From contig NZ_CP132910.1 in assembly GCF_030846775.1 (NCBI RefSeq), forward strand, positions 4,033,001-4,097,000: a stretch of DNA of 64,000 nucleotides. The letters are read 5' to 3'. The number at the start of each line of letters is the position of its first letter. Positions within the stretch are counted from its first letter, which is position 1. The DNA is from Geothrix sp. 21YS21S-2. Its GTDB lineage: Bacteria; Acidobacteriota; Holophagae; Holophagales; Holophagaceae. The notes beneath the pieces were generated by a model. The model was given only the letters and a program-made list of their open reading frames with translations. It was not told where the DNA came from and made no database searches. Of the stretch, positions 5,555 to 14,799 are shown piece after piece. Position numbers and translations under genes: made by a program.

Positions 5555-7074
5555 AAGAGGCTGACGCCGTCCATCTCCGCGGGCTGCTCCATGCCCAGGA
5601 GCTTGAGCAGGGTGGGGGCCACGTCGGACAGGGCGCCGCCGGCGCGGAGCTGCCTGGCCTCGAAGCCCTTCGCCACGAGGACGGCGGGAACGGGGTTGGT
5701 GGTGTGGGCGGTGTGGGGATTGCCCTTCTCGTCGCGCATGCACTCGCAGTTGCCGTGGTCGGCGGTGATGAGGAGGGCGCCGTCCTGGGCGAGGGTGGCG
5801 GCCGCGATCTGGCGGATGGCGTCGTCCACCACGGCGCAGGCGGCGCTGGTGGCGTTGAGGTCGCCGGTGTGGCCCACCATGTCGGGGTTGGCCAGGTTGC
5901 ACACCAGGAGGCGGTGCTGGCCGGCCCCGATGGCCTGCACGAGGCCGCGCACCACCTCGTGGGCGCTCATCTCGGGCTGCAGCTCGTAGGTGGCCACCTT
6001 CGGGGAGGGGACCAGGACCCGCTCCTCGCCGGGGAAGGGCTCCTCGCGGCCGCCGTTGAAGAAGTAGGTCACGTGGGCGTACTTCTCGGTCTCGGCGGTG
6101 CGCAGCTGCTTCCAGCCGCGCTCGGAGACCAGTTCCCCGAGGATGCGGGTGAGGTTCTGGGGGGGGTAGGCGACGGCGACATGGGGCTCGAGGTCGGTCT
6201 CGTAGGCGGTGAAGGTGACGAGGCTGATCTTCGGCCAGGTGGGGCGGGGGAAGCCGTCGAAGGCGGGGTCCACGAGGGCGTGGCTGAGCTCCCGGGCGCG
6301 GTCGGCGCGGAAGTTGAAGAAGATGGCGCCGTCGCCGTCCTGCAGGGGGTGGAAGCCGGCCAGGCGCGTGGGGCTGACGAACTCGTCGGTCTCGCCGCGG
6401 TCGTAGGCGGCCCTGATGGCCTCCTGGGCATCCCCGCACGTGAACTCGCCCACGCCCTCGGCCAGGAGCCTCCATGCGCGCACGACGCGCTCCCAGCGCC
6501 TGTCGCGGTCCATGACGACGTAGCGGCCCATGATGGAGCCGAGCTGGACCAGGGGGCAGTTGCGCAGCTGGAAGGCCAGCCACTGGAGGTAGCCGTCGGC
6601 GCTCTTCTGCTCCGTGTCGCGGCCGTCCAGGAACGCGTGGATGACGGTGGGGACGCCCTCGGCCTGGGCCCACTGGGCCAGGGCCACCAGGTGGTTCTGG
6701 TGGCTGTGCACGCCGCCGTCGGACACCAGGCCCAGGAGGTGGAGCCGCCTGCCGGAGGCCTTGAGGGCCTTCAGGAGGTTGCCCATGGCGGGGTTCTCGC
6801 GGAAGGTCCCCTTGCGGATGGCGGCGTCGATGCGGGTGAGCTCCTGCCACACCACGCGGCCGGCGCCCAGGTTCATGTGGCCCACCTCGGAGTTCCCGAA
6901 CTGGCCCTCGGGAAGGCCCACGGCCTCGCCGCCGGCGTTGAGCTGGGTGGAGGCGAAGCGGCGGCGCAGGTCGGACATGTGGGCCATGCCGGCCACGAAG
7001 GTGGCATCGAAGGCGTTGCGGGGACCATCCCCGAACCCGTCGAGGATTAGGAGCGTGACGGGACCTTGGATCAT
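5551..7074 (-). CDS. gpmI: 2,3-bisphosphoglycerate-independent phosphoglycerate mutase
   Basis: The enzyme interconverts 3- and 2-phosphoglycerate in glycolysis and gluconeogenesis using Mn in the cytoplasm. The protein has 507 residues, full length for the family. The metal-binding start LLILDGFGDG is present, the phospho-acceptor Ser62 lies in GQFGNSEVGHMNLG, and further family motifs are FLDGRDT, FNFRADRAREL, NLANPDMVGHTG and ITADHGNCE. It starts 12 bases after pyrB and is probably the last gene of a pyrR-pyrB-gpmI operon; that link to pyrimidine synthesis is unusual and may be only a shared transcript. Confidence 0.96.
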   Translation of the reverse strand: MIQGPVTLLILDGFGDGPRNAFDATFVAGMAHMSDLRRRFASTQLNAGGEAVGLPEGQFGNSEVGHMNLGAGRVVWQELTRIDAAIRKGTFRENPAMGNLLKALKASGRRLHLLGLVSDGGVHSHQNHLVALAQWAQAEGVPTVIHAFLDGRDTEQKSADGYLQWLAFQLRNCPLVQLGSIMGRYVVMDRDRRWERVVRAWRLLAEGVGEFTCGDAQEAIRAAYDRGETDEFVSPTRLAGFHPLQDGDGAIFFNFRADRARELSHALVDPAFDGFPRPTWPKISLVTFTAYETDLEPHVAVAYPPQNLTRILGELVSERGWKQLRTAETEKYAHVTYFFNGGREEPFPGEERVLVPSPKVATYELQPEMSAHEVVRGLVQAIGAGQHRLLVCNLANPDMVGHTGDLNATSAACAVVDDAIRQIAAATLAQDGALLITADHGNCECMRDEKGNPHTAHTTNPVPAVLVAKGFEARQLRAGGALSDVAPTLLKLLGMEQPAEMDGVSLF

Positions 7075-7086
7075 TCGGCGTCCTTG

Positions 7087-8043
<957 letters not shown>

Positions 8044-8045
8044 GG

Positions 8046-8591
8046 CTAGTTCCGGCTCTCGAGGAGGACGGCGTCCTCGCCGTCCACGTCCTTCATGTGG
8101 ACCGATACCCGGTTGGTCATGGCCACGTCCATCTTGATGCCCACGAACTCGGCCTGGATGGGCAGTTCGCGGCCGCCGCGGTCCACCAGCACCGCCAGCC
8201 ACACCCGCTTGGGGCGGCCGTGGTCCAGCAGGGCGTCCAGCGCGGCCCGGATGGTGCGCCCGGTGAAGAGCACGTCGTCCACCAGGATCACGGAGCGGTC
8301 CTTGAGGCTGAAGGGGATCTCGGTGGGGCGGACGATGGGGCTTCCCGCCAGCTCCGAGAGGTCGTCCCGGTACAGGGCGATGTCCAGGACGCCCAGGGGG
8401 ATCTCCTTCTGGAGGTTGGACTCCAGCATGGTCTTGAGGCGCTCGGCCAGGTACAGGCCCCGGGTGCGGATGCCCAGGAGGGCGATGGAGGCGTCGCTGC
8501 CGAACACGGCGGAGATCTCGCGGCACAGGCGCTGGAGATGGACCTCCATCTGCTTGGCGTCCAGCAGGCATGGGGCGTTCGCTTGGGGCAT
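8046..8591 (-). CDS. pyrR: Bifunctional pyrimidine operon regulator / uracil phosphoribosyltransferase
   Basis: PyrR proteins bind pyr mRNA in response to UMP and can also make UMP from uracil and PRPP. The protein has 181 residues. The PRPP-binding loop is at 102-114 ([12 protein letters not shown]), with GIRTRG near residue 40 and [15 protein letters not shown] in the C-terminal part. An upstream start at 8690 is open, but the ATG at 8591 has AGGAG seven bases before it and matches the family length. It is first gene of the pyr cluster. I could not identify a clear attenuator in the short leader. Confidence 0.95.
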   Translation of the reverse strand: MPQANAPCLLDAKQMEVHLQRLCREISAVFGSDASIALLGIRTRGLYLAERLKTMLESNLQKEIPLGVLDIALYRDDLSELAGSPIVRPTEIPFSLKDRSVILVDDVLFTGRTIRAALDALLDHGRPKRVWLAVLVDRGGRELPIQAEFVGIKMDVAMTNRVSVHMKDVDGEDAVLLESRN

Positions 8592-8774
8592 CGGGGGCTC
8601 CTGGGTGGTAGCTCGGGTTCCAGTGTATCGGAACTGCGGGGGGGCTCCGGTCCCGGGGAGGCGAAAAGGCGACGAAATGAGCTTGGTCACCGCCTTTGTT
8701 TGCTACCCTTTGGGGGAAATCGAATCAGCGGCGGACCGAAGGTCCCCAACGGACGCAACCCACGGAGGCAAGTC

Positions 8775-10253
8775 ATGGAAAATGTCATGGAATCCAAGGC
8801 CCAGACGGACCTTGGCACCCTCGAACCCGCCGGCCTCTGGAAGTACTTCCTGGCCCTGTCGAAGATCCCCCGCGGCTCCAAGAACGAGGCCGCCGCCGCC
8901 CAGTGGGTGGCCGACCAGGCCCAGGCCCTGGGCTGCACCGTGGTCCGCGACGCCGTGGGCAACGTCATCATCAGCAAGAAGGCCGCCCCCGGACGCGAGG
9001 GCGCGCCCATGACGGCCCTCCAGGCCCACGTGGACATGGTCTGCGAGAAGAACGAGGCCACGAAGCACGACTTCCTCAAGGACCCCATCGCCCTGCGGCG
9101 GGACGGCGACCGCCTCCTGGCCACGGGCACCACCCTGGGCGCGGACAACGGCATCGGCGTGGCCGCCGCCCTGGCGGTGCTGGAATCGACCACCATCAAG
9201 CACGGCCCCCTGGAAGTGCTCGTGACCATCGACGAGGAGACCGGCCTCACCGGCGCCGGCGGCCTCGCGGAGGGGATCCTCAAGGCCCAGTACCTCCTGA
9301 ACCTCGACAGCGAGGAGGAGGGGGACCTCACCATCGGCTGCGCCGGCGGCATCGACACCATGGCCACGAAGAAGGTCGCGCTGCGCCCCGCCACAGCGGG
9401 CAAGGCCCCCTTCCGCCTGAAGGTCCTCGGCCTCAAGGGCGGCCACTCCGGCGTGGAGATCCACCAGGGCCGCGGCAACGCGCTGCGCATCCTGGCCGGC
9501 GTCCTGTGGAGCCTGGCGCCCCGCTTCGGCCTGGAGCTGGCGTCGCTGGCCGGCGGCAACAAGCGCAACGCCATCCCCCGCGAGGCTTCCGCCGTCTTCT
9601 TCCTGGACCCGGCCCGCCTCGAGGAGTTCCAGGTGGCGGTCAAGGGGCTGGAGCAGGACTACCGCTCGGCCCTGGGCGCCTTCGATCCGGGCCTCGCCAT
9701 GGCGGTGGAGCCCAGGGCCGACGCCCCGGCCCAGGTCATGGAGGACCGCGACGCCCGCGCTGTCGTGAACTTCCTCTACACCGTCGCCCACGGCGTCGAG
9801 TCCAACAGCCCCGACATCGAGGGCCTGGTGCAGACCTCCACGAACCTCGCCATCATCTCCACCACGGGCGACACCATCGAGATCTCCACCAGCCAGCGCA
9901 GCTCGATCGCCAGCGCCAAGATCGACATGGCCAACCGCATCTCGGCCTCCTGCGAGCTCGCGGGCTTCACCGCCAAGCGCGGCGACGGCTACCCGGGCTG
10001 GAAGCCCGATCCCAAGGCCGCCCTGGTCAAGGTGGTCAACGCCGTGCACGAGAAGACCTTCGGCAGGCCCATGGCCATCAAGGCCATCCACGCGGGCCTG
10101 GAGTGCGGCCTCATCGGCGAGAAGTACCCCGGCATGCAGATGGTCTCCTTCGGCCCCAGCATGTGGGACGTGCACACCCCCGACGAGAACGTGAGCATCG
10201 CCTCCGTGGGCAACTTCTGGACCCTGCTCGTGGCCGTGCTGGAAAACGTCTAG
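8775..10253 (+). CDS. pepD: Aminoacyl-histidine dipeptidase (PepD, M20 family)
   Basis: This zinc metallopeptidase splits dipeptides such as Xaa-His in the cytoplasm. The protein has 492 residues. Metal and catalytic residues expected of M20 are visible: His85 and Asp87 in QAHVDMVCEK, Asp124 in GTTLGADNGIGVA, and the Glu154/155 pair in DEETGLTG. LDSEEEGDLTIGCAGG and the lid-domain motif GGHSGVEIHQGRGNA follow. The start at 8775 has GGAGG (8764-8768) at good spacing; the frame is open far upstream but overlaps pyrR. It is divergent from pyrR and is closed by a strong terminator. Confidence 0.95.
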   Translation: MENVMESKAQTDLGTLEPAGLWKYFLALSKIPRGSKNEAAAAQWVADQAQALGCTVVRDAVGNVIISKKAAPGREGAPMTALQAHVDMVCEKNEATKHDFLKDPIALRRDGDRLLATGTTLGADNGIGVAAALAVLESTTIKHGPLEVLVTIDEETGLTGAGGLAEGILKAQYLLNLDSEEEGDLTIGCAGGIDTMATKKVALRPATAGKAPFRLKVLGLKGGHSGVEIHQGRGNALRILAGVLWSLAPRFGLELASLAGGNKRNAIPREASAVFFLDPARLEEFQVAVKGLEQDYRSALGAFDPGLAMAVEPRADAPAQVMEDRDARAVVNFLYTVAHGVESNSPDIEGLVQTSTNLAIISTTGDTIEISTSQRSSIASAKIDMANRISASCELAGFTAKRGDGYPGWKPDPKAALVKVVNAVHEKTFGRPMAIKAIHAGLECGLIGEKYPGMQMVSFGPSMWDVHTPDENVSIASVGNFWTLLVAVLENV

Positions 10254-10270
10254 GACCGTCGGACCTGGAG

Positions 10271-10297
10271 AAAGGGCCGCCTCCGGGCGGCCCTTTT
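10271..10297. terminator. Bidirectional terminator between convergent genes
   Basis: An 11-bp perfect stem AAAGGGCCGCC / GGCGGCCCTTT with a four-base loop has T or A runs on both sides. It lies between the end of pepD and the end of the minus-strand gene at 10299, so it can serve both. Confidence 0.85.
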
Positions 10298-10298
10298 C

Positions 10299-10946
10299 CT
10301 AGGCGGTGATCAGCGCCCGGATCTCGTCGTTGCCGAACTCCGACGTGCACGCGATCAGCACGGCGCAGTGGCCGGGCTGGCTCGGGGGGAGCTCCACCTT
10401 GGTGAGGAACTGGCCTTCGGAGTCGGTGCGGCCGGTGGTGAGGGTGGTGGCCTTCTTGAGGCTGGAGATGAGGCGGATCGTCACGTCGGCGCCGGGCACG
10501 GGGTTCTGGCTCACGCAGAGACGGGCCCGGATGCGGATCTGGAACAGCTCCCCGAACTTCGGGAGCATGGGCTCGTCCAGCACCATCTCGAGGGTGTCGG
10601 TGTCGCCCTCCTGCTGGAGGTACTCCAGGATGGCCTGGTCCAGGGGCTTGTCGTTGAAGACGCTGCGCTCGGCGAGGAGGGGGTCGTTGGGCGTGGCGTC
10701 GTACTTGCCGTTCTTGATGTCCCGGATCACGGACTTGTGCTGGTCGTCCATGCGGGCCTGGATGCTGCTCTCCTGCAGGGGGAACTCGGCCAGCAGGTCC
10801 TCGTAGGTGCCCCGGTAGCTGTCCAGGATCTCGCCGCCCACGTAGATGAGGGTTTCGATCTTGGGGTTGGCCAGGCCCTTGTCCTCGGTCTGCACGTGGA
10901 AGATCCGGTTGCCGTGGCGGACGTCGGTGTTGTAGCCGGTGATCAT
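10299..10946 (-). CDS. Conserved protein of unknown function, partner of the receiver protein
   Basis: The gene gives 215 residues and was not recognised as a named family. The N-terminal half (GYNTDVRHGNRIFHVQTEDKG, residues 4-24, then ETLIYVGGEILDS) is a compact charged domain. The middle is acidic and helical. The C-terminal third (ADVTIRLISSLKK to PGHCAVLIACTSE) has alternating hydrophobic strands like a carboxypeptidase-regulatory or Ig-like fold. There is no signal peptide. It begins four bases after the receiver gene stop, so the two are almost certainly co-expressed and may work together in signalling. Confidence 0.75.
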   Translation of the reverse strand: MITGYNTDVRHGNRIFHVQTEDKGLANPKIETLIYVGGEILDSYRGTYEDLLAEFPLQESSIQARMDDQHKSVIRDIKNGKYDATPNDPLLAERSVFNDKPLDQAILEYLQQEGDTDTLEMVLDEPMLPKFGELFQIRIRARLCVSQNPVPGADVTIRLISSLKKATTLTTGRTDSEGQFLTKVELPPSQPGHCAVLIACTSEFGNDEIRALITA

Positions 10947-10950
10947 CGGG

Positions 10951-12435
10951 TCAGTTCCGGTGGAGCCGGTCGGCCAGTTCGGGCATGACCTCCCAGGCGA
11001 TCTCCCGGAGGGCCTGGTCGCCCAGCCTGGCGACGACGGCCTTGGCGAGGCGGTCCATCAGCACGGGGTCGGCGAGGAGGGCCGCGAGGGGATCGGCGGC
11101 TCCGGGCACGCCCGCTGCCGCCGGCTCGGGGGCCGCCATCACCGCGGGAGGGATGGGTTCGGGCGCGGGCTCAGGCATGGGCTCGGAGATGGGCTCGGGC
11201 TCGGGGATGGGCGCGGGCTCGGAGATGGGTTCGGGCTCGGGGATGGGTTCGGGCAGGGACGCCGGGGTCGCCTGAACCCGGTCCAGGAGGCTGACGGTGG
11301 AGGCCCAGGGGGGCACGGTGGCCCTGCCCGCGGACTGGACGGTGTCGTCCAGGGCGGAGAGGTCCTCCAGTTCGGGGATGTCGCCGATGTCGCCCAGCAC
11401 GTCGGCCTCGGAGACCTGGGTGAGGCGCACGGGGGTGACGTTTTCGGGGGCCTCGGGGAGGAAGGCGGGGGTCGGCGCGGGGCCGGCGTCCTGCTCCAGG
11501 AAGCTGTCGGGATCGAAATCGCTGTGCTCCTCCATGGCCGCGGCGGCCATGGAGTGGATGGCGGTGGTGGTCTCGTCGGGGCGGGCCGGCTGGCGTGTGA
11601 ACTCCAGGAGGGTCTCGCTCTCGTCGGACCAGTCCACGGGCAGGGACGGGGTGGGCGACAGGAGATGGTCCGGCAGGGGGGCGGGTTCTTCGAGTTCCTG
11701 CGAGGGGCCCAGGTCGGGCAGCTCGTCGGTGATCACGCCCAGCTCGAGGATGCCGCTCTGGTAGGCGTCCTCCGGGGCGAGTTCGGGGACCTCGGCGGCG
11801 TCCGCGGAGGCGGCTTCCGCGGTCTCCTGGACGGCCGGAGGGGCGCTCAGGCCCTTGAGGCTCTCAAGGTCCAGCTCCTCCAGTTCCAGGGACTCCAGGG
11901 GGGCGTCGGGGGCAGGGGCCTCCTCCACGAAGAGGTCGGAGGGTTCCAGCAGGAGCAGGTCGGCGTCGGGCAGGGGGTGGTCCGAGAGCTTGAGGTAGGG
12001 AAGGGTCTCGAAGTTCCCGGTGGCCGCCGAGGGGGCCGGCTCGGGCTCGGGCGCGGGGGGCTCGACGGGGGTGGCCAGGAGGGTCCGGACCCGGTCGGCC
12101 AGGTCGCGGAGCTCCACGGGCTTCTTGAGGAAGCCCTGGATGGGGGCCTTGCGGACGGTCTCGGGGTCCACGACGTCCAGGACCCCGGCCATCATGGCGA
12201 TGGGCATCATGGCGGTGGCGCCGTTCCTGCGCATGCGGTCCAGGAGCTCCCAGCCGTCCATGCCCTGCATGGTGGTGTCCAGGAGGGCCACGTCGAAGGG
12301 TCCGACGGTGGCCACCAGGTCCAGGGCCTCGGCGCCTGAGGAGGCGCAGGTCAGCTCGATGTCCGTGGCGGTCAGGAGCGTCTCGACGATCTGGTGGATT
12401 CGCTGATTGTCGTCCACGAGGAGAAGACGGGGCAT
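10951..12435 (-). CDS. Response regulator with receiver domain and long acidic linker
   Basis: The gene gives 494 residues. Residues 1-117 form a CheY-like receiver with phospho-acceptor Asp53 (VALLDTTMQGMDG) and conserved Lys104 (GFLKKP). There is no DNA-binding domain. Instead a low-complexity acidic and Pro-rich stretch follows (about 120-430), with a repeated PEPEPISEP-like motif encoded by tandem repeats near 11150-11260. A short helical tail ends the protein (about 447-494, DPVLMDRLAKAVVARLGDQ). The start has GAGG seven bases upstream. The design suggests a phosphorylation-controlled scaffold or interaction protein. No kinase gene is adjacent. Confidence 0.85.
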   Translation of the reverse strand: MPRLLLVDDNQRIHQIVETLLTATDIELTCASSGAEALDLVATVGPFDVALLDTTMQGMDGWELLDRMRRNGATAMMPIAMMAGVLDVVDPETVRKAPIQGFLKKPVELRDLADRVRTLLATPVEPPAPEPEPAPSAATGNFETLPYLKLSDHPLPDADLLLLEPSDLFVEEAPAPDAPLESLELEELDLESLKGLSAPPAVQETAEAASADAAEVPELAPEDAYQSGILELGVITDELPDLGPSQELEEPAPLPDHLLSPTPSLPVDWSDESETLLEFTRQPARPDETTTAIHSMAAAAMEEHSDFDPDSFLEQDAGPAPTPAFLPEAPENVTPVRLTQVSEADVLGDIGDIPELEDLSALDDTVQSAGRATVPPWASTVSLLDRVQATPASLPEPIPEPEPISEPAPIPEPEPISEPMPEPAPEPIPPAVMAAPEPAAAGVPGAADPLAALLADPVLMDRLAKAVVARLGDQALREIAWEVMPELADRLHRN

Positions 12436-12490
12436 AGGGAACCTCGGGATGCCGGATTACGGGGAAGTGGCTGCGCTAACACTAACAGAG

Positions 12491-12505
12491 ACCATGGAAC
12501 ATGGT
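12491..12505. promoter_or_regulatory. Short perfect palindrome between two minus-strand genes
   Basis: ACCATG-GAA-CATGGT is a perfect 6-bp inverted repeat just after the stop of the 12508 gene and upstream of the receiver gene. It could be an operator or a weak hairpin. It is not followed by a T run, so it is not a typical terminator. Confidence 0.3.
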
Positions 12506-12507
12506 AT

Positions 12508-13818
12508 CTAACGTTTCAATGCCGTCTTCACGGACTTCAGCCTCAACGTGGGCTGCAGCCGCACGAGGATGGCCCGTTCGCCGACCCAGACCCAGGCGGA
12601 TTCGGTGGCCTCGCGCAGGGCGATCTCCGGGCCGTCGGGGATCCAGCCCTTCACCGAGGCGCGCAGGCCCCGGGCCGTCCTCCACTCGGGGCGGAAGGTG
12701 CGCAGGAGGGCCTGCCTCTGGCGCTCCGGGGGCAGGGTCGGAGCACCCTTTCCCCAGCGCTGGTCCCAGGTGGTGGCGGCCAGGTCCTCCCGCCACCAGG
12801 CCCAGGCGGGGTCGTAGGCCGGCCAGGCCTCCGCGGCCGCGGGCACCTCGGTCCACTCGGCCCGGTCGAGGCGGGACGTCGACCGGGTGGCGGGCTCGCC
12901 TTTGCGCCCGGGGACTTCCAGGGCCATGCGCAGGGGGGGCTGGGCCTGGAGCTGTCCCGCGCCGGTGGCCTCCCGTCGCCAGGTTCCTTCCGCCAGGGTC
13001 CAGAAGGTCCATTGGCCGCCGCTGGAGATCCAGAGCCGGTCCCAGGCGGGGAACCACATGCGGGAGCCGGGCTGCCAGGGGATGAGGAGCCGCGCCCCGG
13101 GCAGATCCTGGCCGTCGTCCCAGAGCTGCTCCTGGCGGGTGGCCCACCCCCGGGGCGGCGCAGGCAGGGCCTTCTCGTCCCAGGGCGCCAGGGTGCCCAC
13201 GGGGCGCTCGGCCTCCACGGGCAGGGTGGTCAGCAGCAGCGCGGCCTCGGGCTGGGGAGGGCGCAGGCCCAGGAGCACGGCGCGGCCGTCCCAGCTGAAC
13301 CGGCTCCAGGGGCCGCTGTCGGTGGCCCAGAGCACCCGCCCCTCGGGGATCTCCATCAGCCGCGTTTCGAAGCGGCCCTGGCCCAGGGTGAGGGTCACCA
13401 GGAGCCGGGTCCCCTTGGCGGGATCCAGGCGCGCGCTGGCGATGGGGGCGTCGAACCGGTAGTGGCGCCATTCCAGGCCTCGCCACAGCATCACCTCGCT
13501 GTGGCCGCCGGGCCCGTTGAGGGCGAGGCCCTGGTCGGCCAGGTAGGCCGAGGCGGGCTCCCAGGGCGTCCCGAACCCGCCGCCGTAGGGCCAGGGCTGC
13601 TCCTGGTCGGGGTCCTGGGCACCCTGGAAGCGCGGCGTCCAGCCGTCCCGGAGGCGGCACTCGGCCAGCGTCTCGAAGGTGTCCAGGGTCTGCTCCACCG
13701 CCCCGGTCGCCACCACGGCGCCGCCCTCGCGCGTCGAGCGCGGAGCCTGCACAATGGCCAGCAGCATGAGCATCGCAGCGATGAACATGCTGGCGAAAAG
13801 GTACCGTTTCGGGATCAA
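12508..13818 (-). CDS. Membrane-anchored protein of unknown function
   Basis: The gene gives about 436 residues: a single N-terminal hydrophobic anchor (FASMFIAAMLMLLAIVQ), then a Trp-rich extracytoplasmic region with many short beta-like segments, as in beta-propeller or sugar-binding-like domains. No family was recognised. The frame is open to 13914. I prefer the TTG at 13818, because AGGAGG lies 12 bases upstream and this start leaves room for the divergent CYTH gene. The ATG at 13854 lacks a ribosome site, so the start is uncertain by a dozen residues. Confidence 0.65.
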   Translation of the reverse strand: MIPKRYLFASMFIAAMLMLLAIVQAPRSTREGGAVVATGAVEQTLDTFETLAECRLRDGWTPRFQGAQDPDQEQPWPYGGGFGTPWEPASAYLADQGLALNGPGGHSEVMLWRGLEWRHYRFDAPIASARLDPAKGTRLLVTLTLGQGRFETRLMEIPEGRVLWATDSGPWSRFSWDGRAVLLGLRPPQPEAALLLTTLPVEAERPVGTLAPWDEKALPAPPRGWATRQEQLWDDGQDLPGARLLIPWQPGSRMWFPAWDRLWISSGGQWTFWTLAEGTWRREATGAGQLQAQPPLRMALEVPGRKGEPATRSTSRLDRAEWTEVPAAAEAWPAYDPAWAWWREDLAATTWDQRWGKGAPTLPPERQRQALLRTFRPEWRTARGLRASVKGWIPDGPEIALREATESAWVWVGERAILVRLQPTLRLKSVKTALKR

Positions 13819-13870
13819 AGCTAGGTCAAACCTCCTTGCACATGATGCAATCATTTGAGGATGGCCCGCC

Positions 13871-14389
13871 ATGAAACATGCCGACCACGTTGAAATCGAG
13901 ATGAAGTTCCGCATCCCCGCCCTCGGGCCCGCGCGGCTCCGGCTGGAGGCCTGCGGCTTCGCCCTGGCCCACGGCCCGTGCGGGGAAGTGAGCGTCCTGT
14001 GGGACCGGGACGGGGAGCTGCGCTCGCAGGGCTGCGCGCTGCGCCTGCGGCGCTACGACGGGCAGGCCACGCTCACCTGGAAGGGGGCCCGGGTGCCGGA
14101 CCCGCTCCTGAAGATCCGGCCCGAGCTGGAGACGTCGGTGGGCGACCCCCTGGCGGTGGAGGGGATCCTCGGGCAGCTGGGGTTCAGCCCGGCCTTCGAG
14201 ATGCGCAAGAGCCGCTCGGTGTGGCGCCGGGGGCCGCTGGAGGCCTGCCTCGACGAGGCGCCCTTCGGGTGCTACCTGGAGCTGGAGGGGACGCCGGAGG
14301 AGATCCGCGAGGCCATGGGCCAGCTGGGCCTGGACGAGGCCCAGGTGGAGCCCCGAAGCTACGTGACGCTCTTCCAGGAGCTGGCGTGA
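13871..14389 (+). CDS. CYTH-domain protein (class IV adenylate cyclase / triphosphatase-like)
   Basis: CYTH proteins form a tunnel barrel that hydrolyses or cyclises triphosphates (thiamine triphosphatase, inorganic triphosphatase, CyaB cyclase). The protein has 172 residues. The signature EIEMKF (residues 8-13) matches ExExK. Further charged barrel strands are visible: LRLRRYDG, TLTWKGAR and YLELEG. The substrate cannot be told from sequence. GAGG lies 10 bases before the ATG. The stop overlaps the start of the next gene. Confidence 0.85.
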   Translation: MKHADHVEIEMKFRIPALGPARLRLEACGFALAHGPCGEVSVLWDRDGELRSQGCALRLRRYDGQATLTWKGARVPDPLLKIRPELETSVGDPLAVEGILGQLGFSPAFEMRKSRSVWRRGPLEACLDEAPFGCYLELEGTPEEIREAMGQLGLDEAQVEPRSYVTLFQELA

Positions 14390-14799
14390 AGCCCCTGGCC
14401 GCCGTCCTCCTCGCGGTCCTCGCGGGCTGTTCCCGGGAGGGGCCCGAGGGGAGGATCCGCAAGGCTTTCGAGGGCGCCCGGGGAGCCGTGGAGGCCGGGG
14501 ACGCCGCCGGCGCGGCCGCGGTCCTCTCGCCGAAGTTCACGGGGCCCGAGGGCCTGGACCGCGCCGGGGCGCGGCTCCTCCTGGGAAGCGTGCTGGGCCG
14601 GGAGAAGGTCGGGGTGACCGTCCTGTCCCAGAAGGTGGACGTGGACGGCGTTCGCGCCGTGCAGACCCTGGAACTGGTCCTCACGGGCCGGGCGGGGGGG
14701 GAGCTGCTGCCCGGGGACCGCGCCCGCAAGAGCCTCACCCTGCGCTGGGAGCTCAGGGACGGGGCGTGGCTGATCCGGGAAGCCCAGTGGGACTACTGA
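14386..14799 (+). CDS. Small lipoprotein, possibly NTF2-like
   Basis: The gene gives 137 residues starting at a GTG that overlaps the CYTH stop, with GGAG at the right distance. The signal sequence ends in the lipobox LAGC, giving a lipidated Cys. The mature part has a helix-rich N-terminus (RIRKAFEGARGAVEAGDAAG) and a strand-rich C-terminus ending LREAQWDY-like (LIREAQWDY), a pattern seen in NTF2/SnoaL-type folds; this is a suggestion only. Its last seven bases overlap the end of the convergent kinase gene. Confidence 0.75.
   Translation: MKPLAAVLLAVLAGCSREGPEGRIRKAFEGARGAVEAGDAAGAAAVLSPKFTGPEGLDRAGARLLLGSVLGREKVGVTVLSQKVDVDGVRAVQTLELVLTGRAGGELLPGDRARKSLTLRWELRDGAWLIREAQWDY

Noticed and set aside
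4529-6850. A 773-codon minus-strand frame opposite intI and gpmI, and a 790-codon plus-strand frame from 4678
   Set aside because: Both are Pro/Gly/Arg/His-rich shadows of the GC-rich true genes; intI and gpmI have full family motifs.
8592-8774. Search for a PyrR-binding attenuator and for promoters in the pyrR-pepD gap
   Set aside because: I saw no convincing terminator/antiterminator pair. A TTGGTC and TACCCT pair (8683-8709) has only 15 bases between and was not kept.
11150-11260. Tandem GGGCTCGGAGATGGG-like DNA repeat considered as a regulatory repeat
   Set aside because: It is in frame within the receiver gene and encodes the PEP-rich linker.
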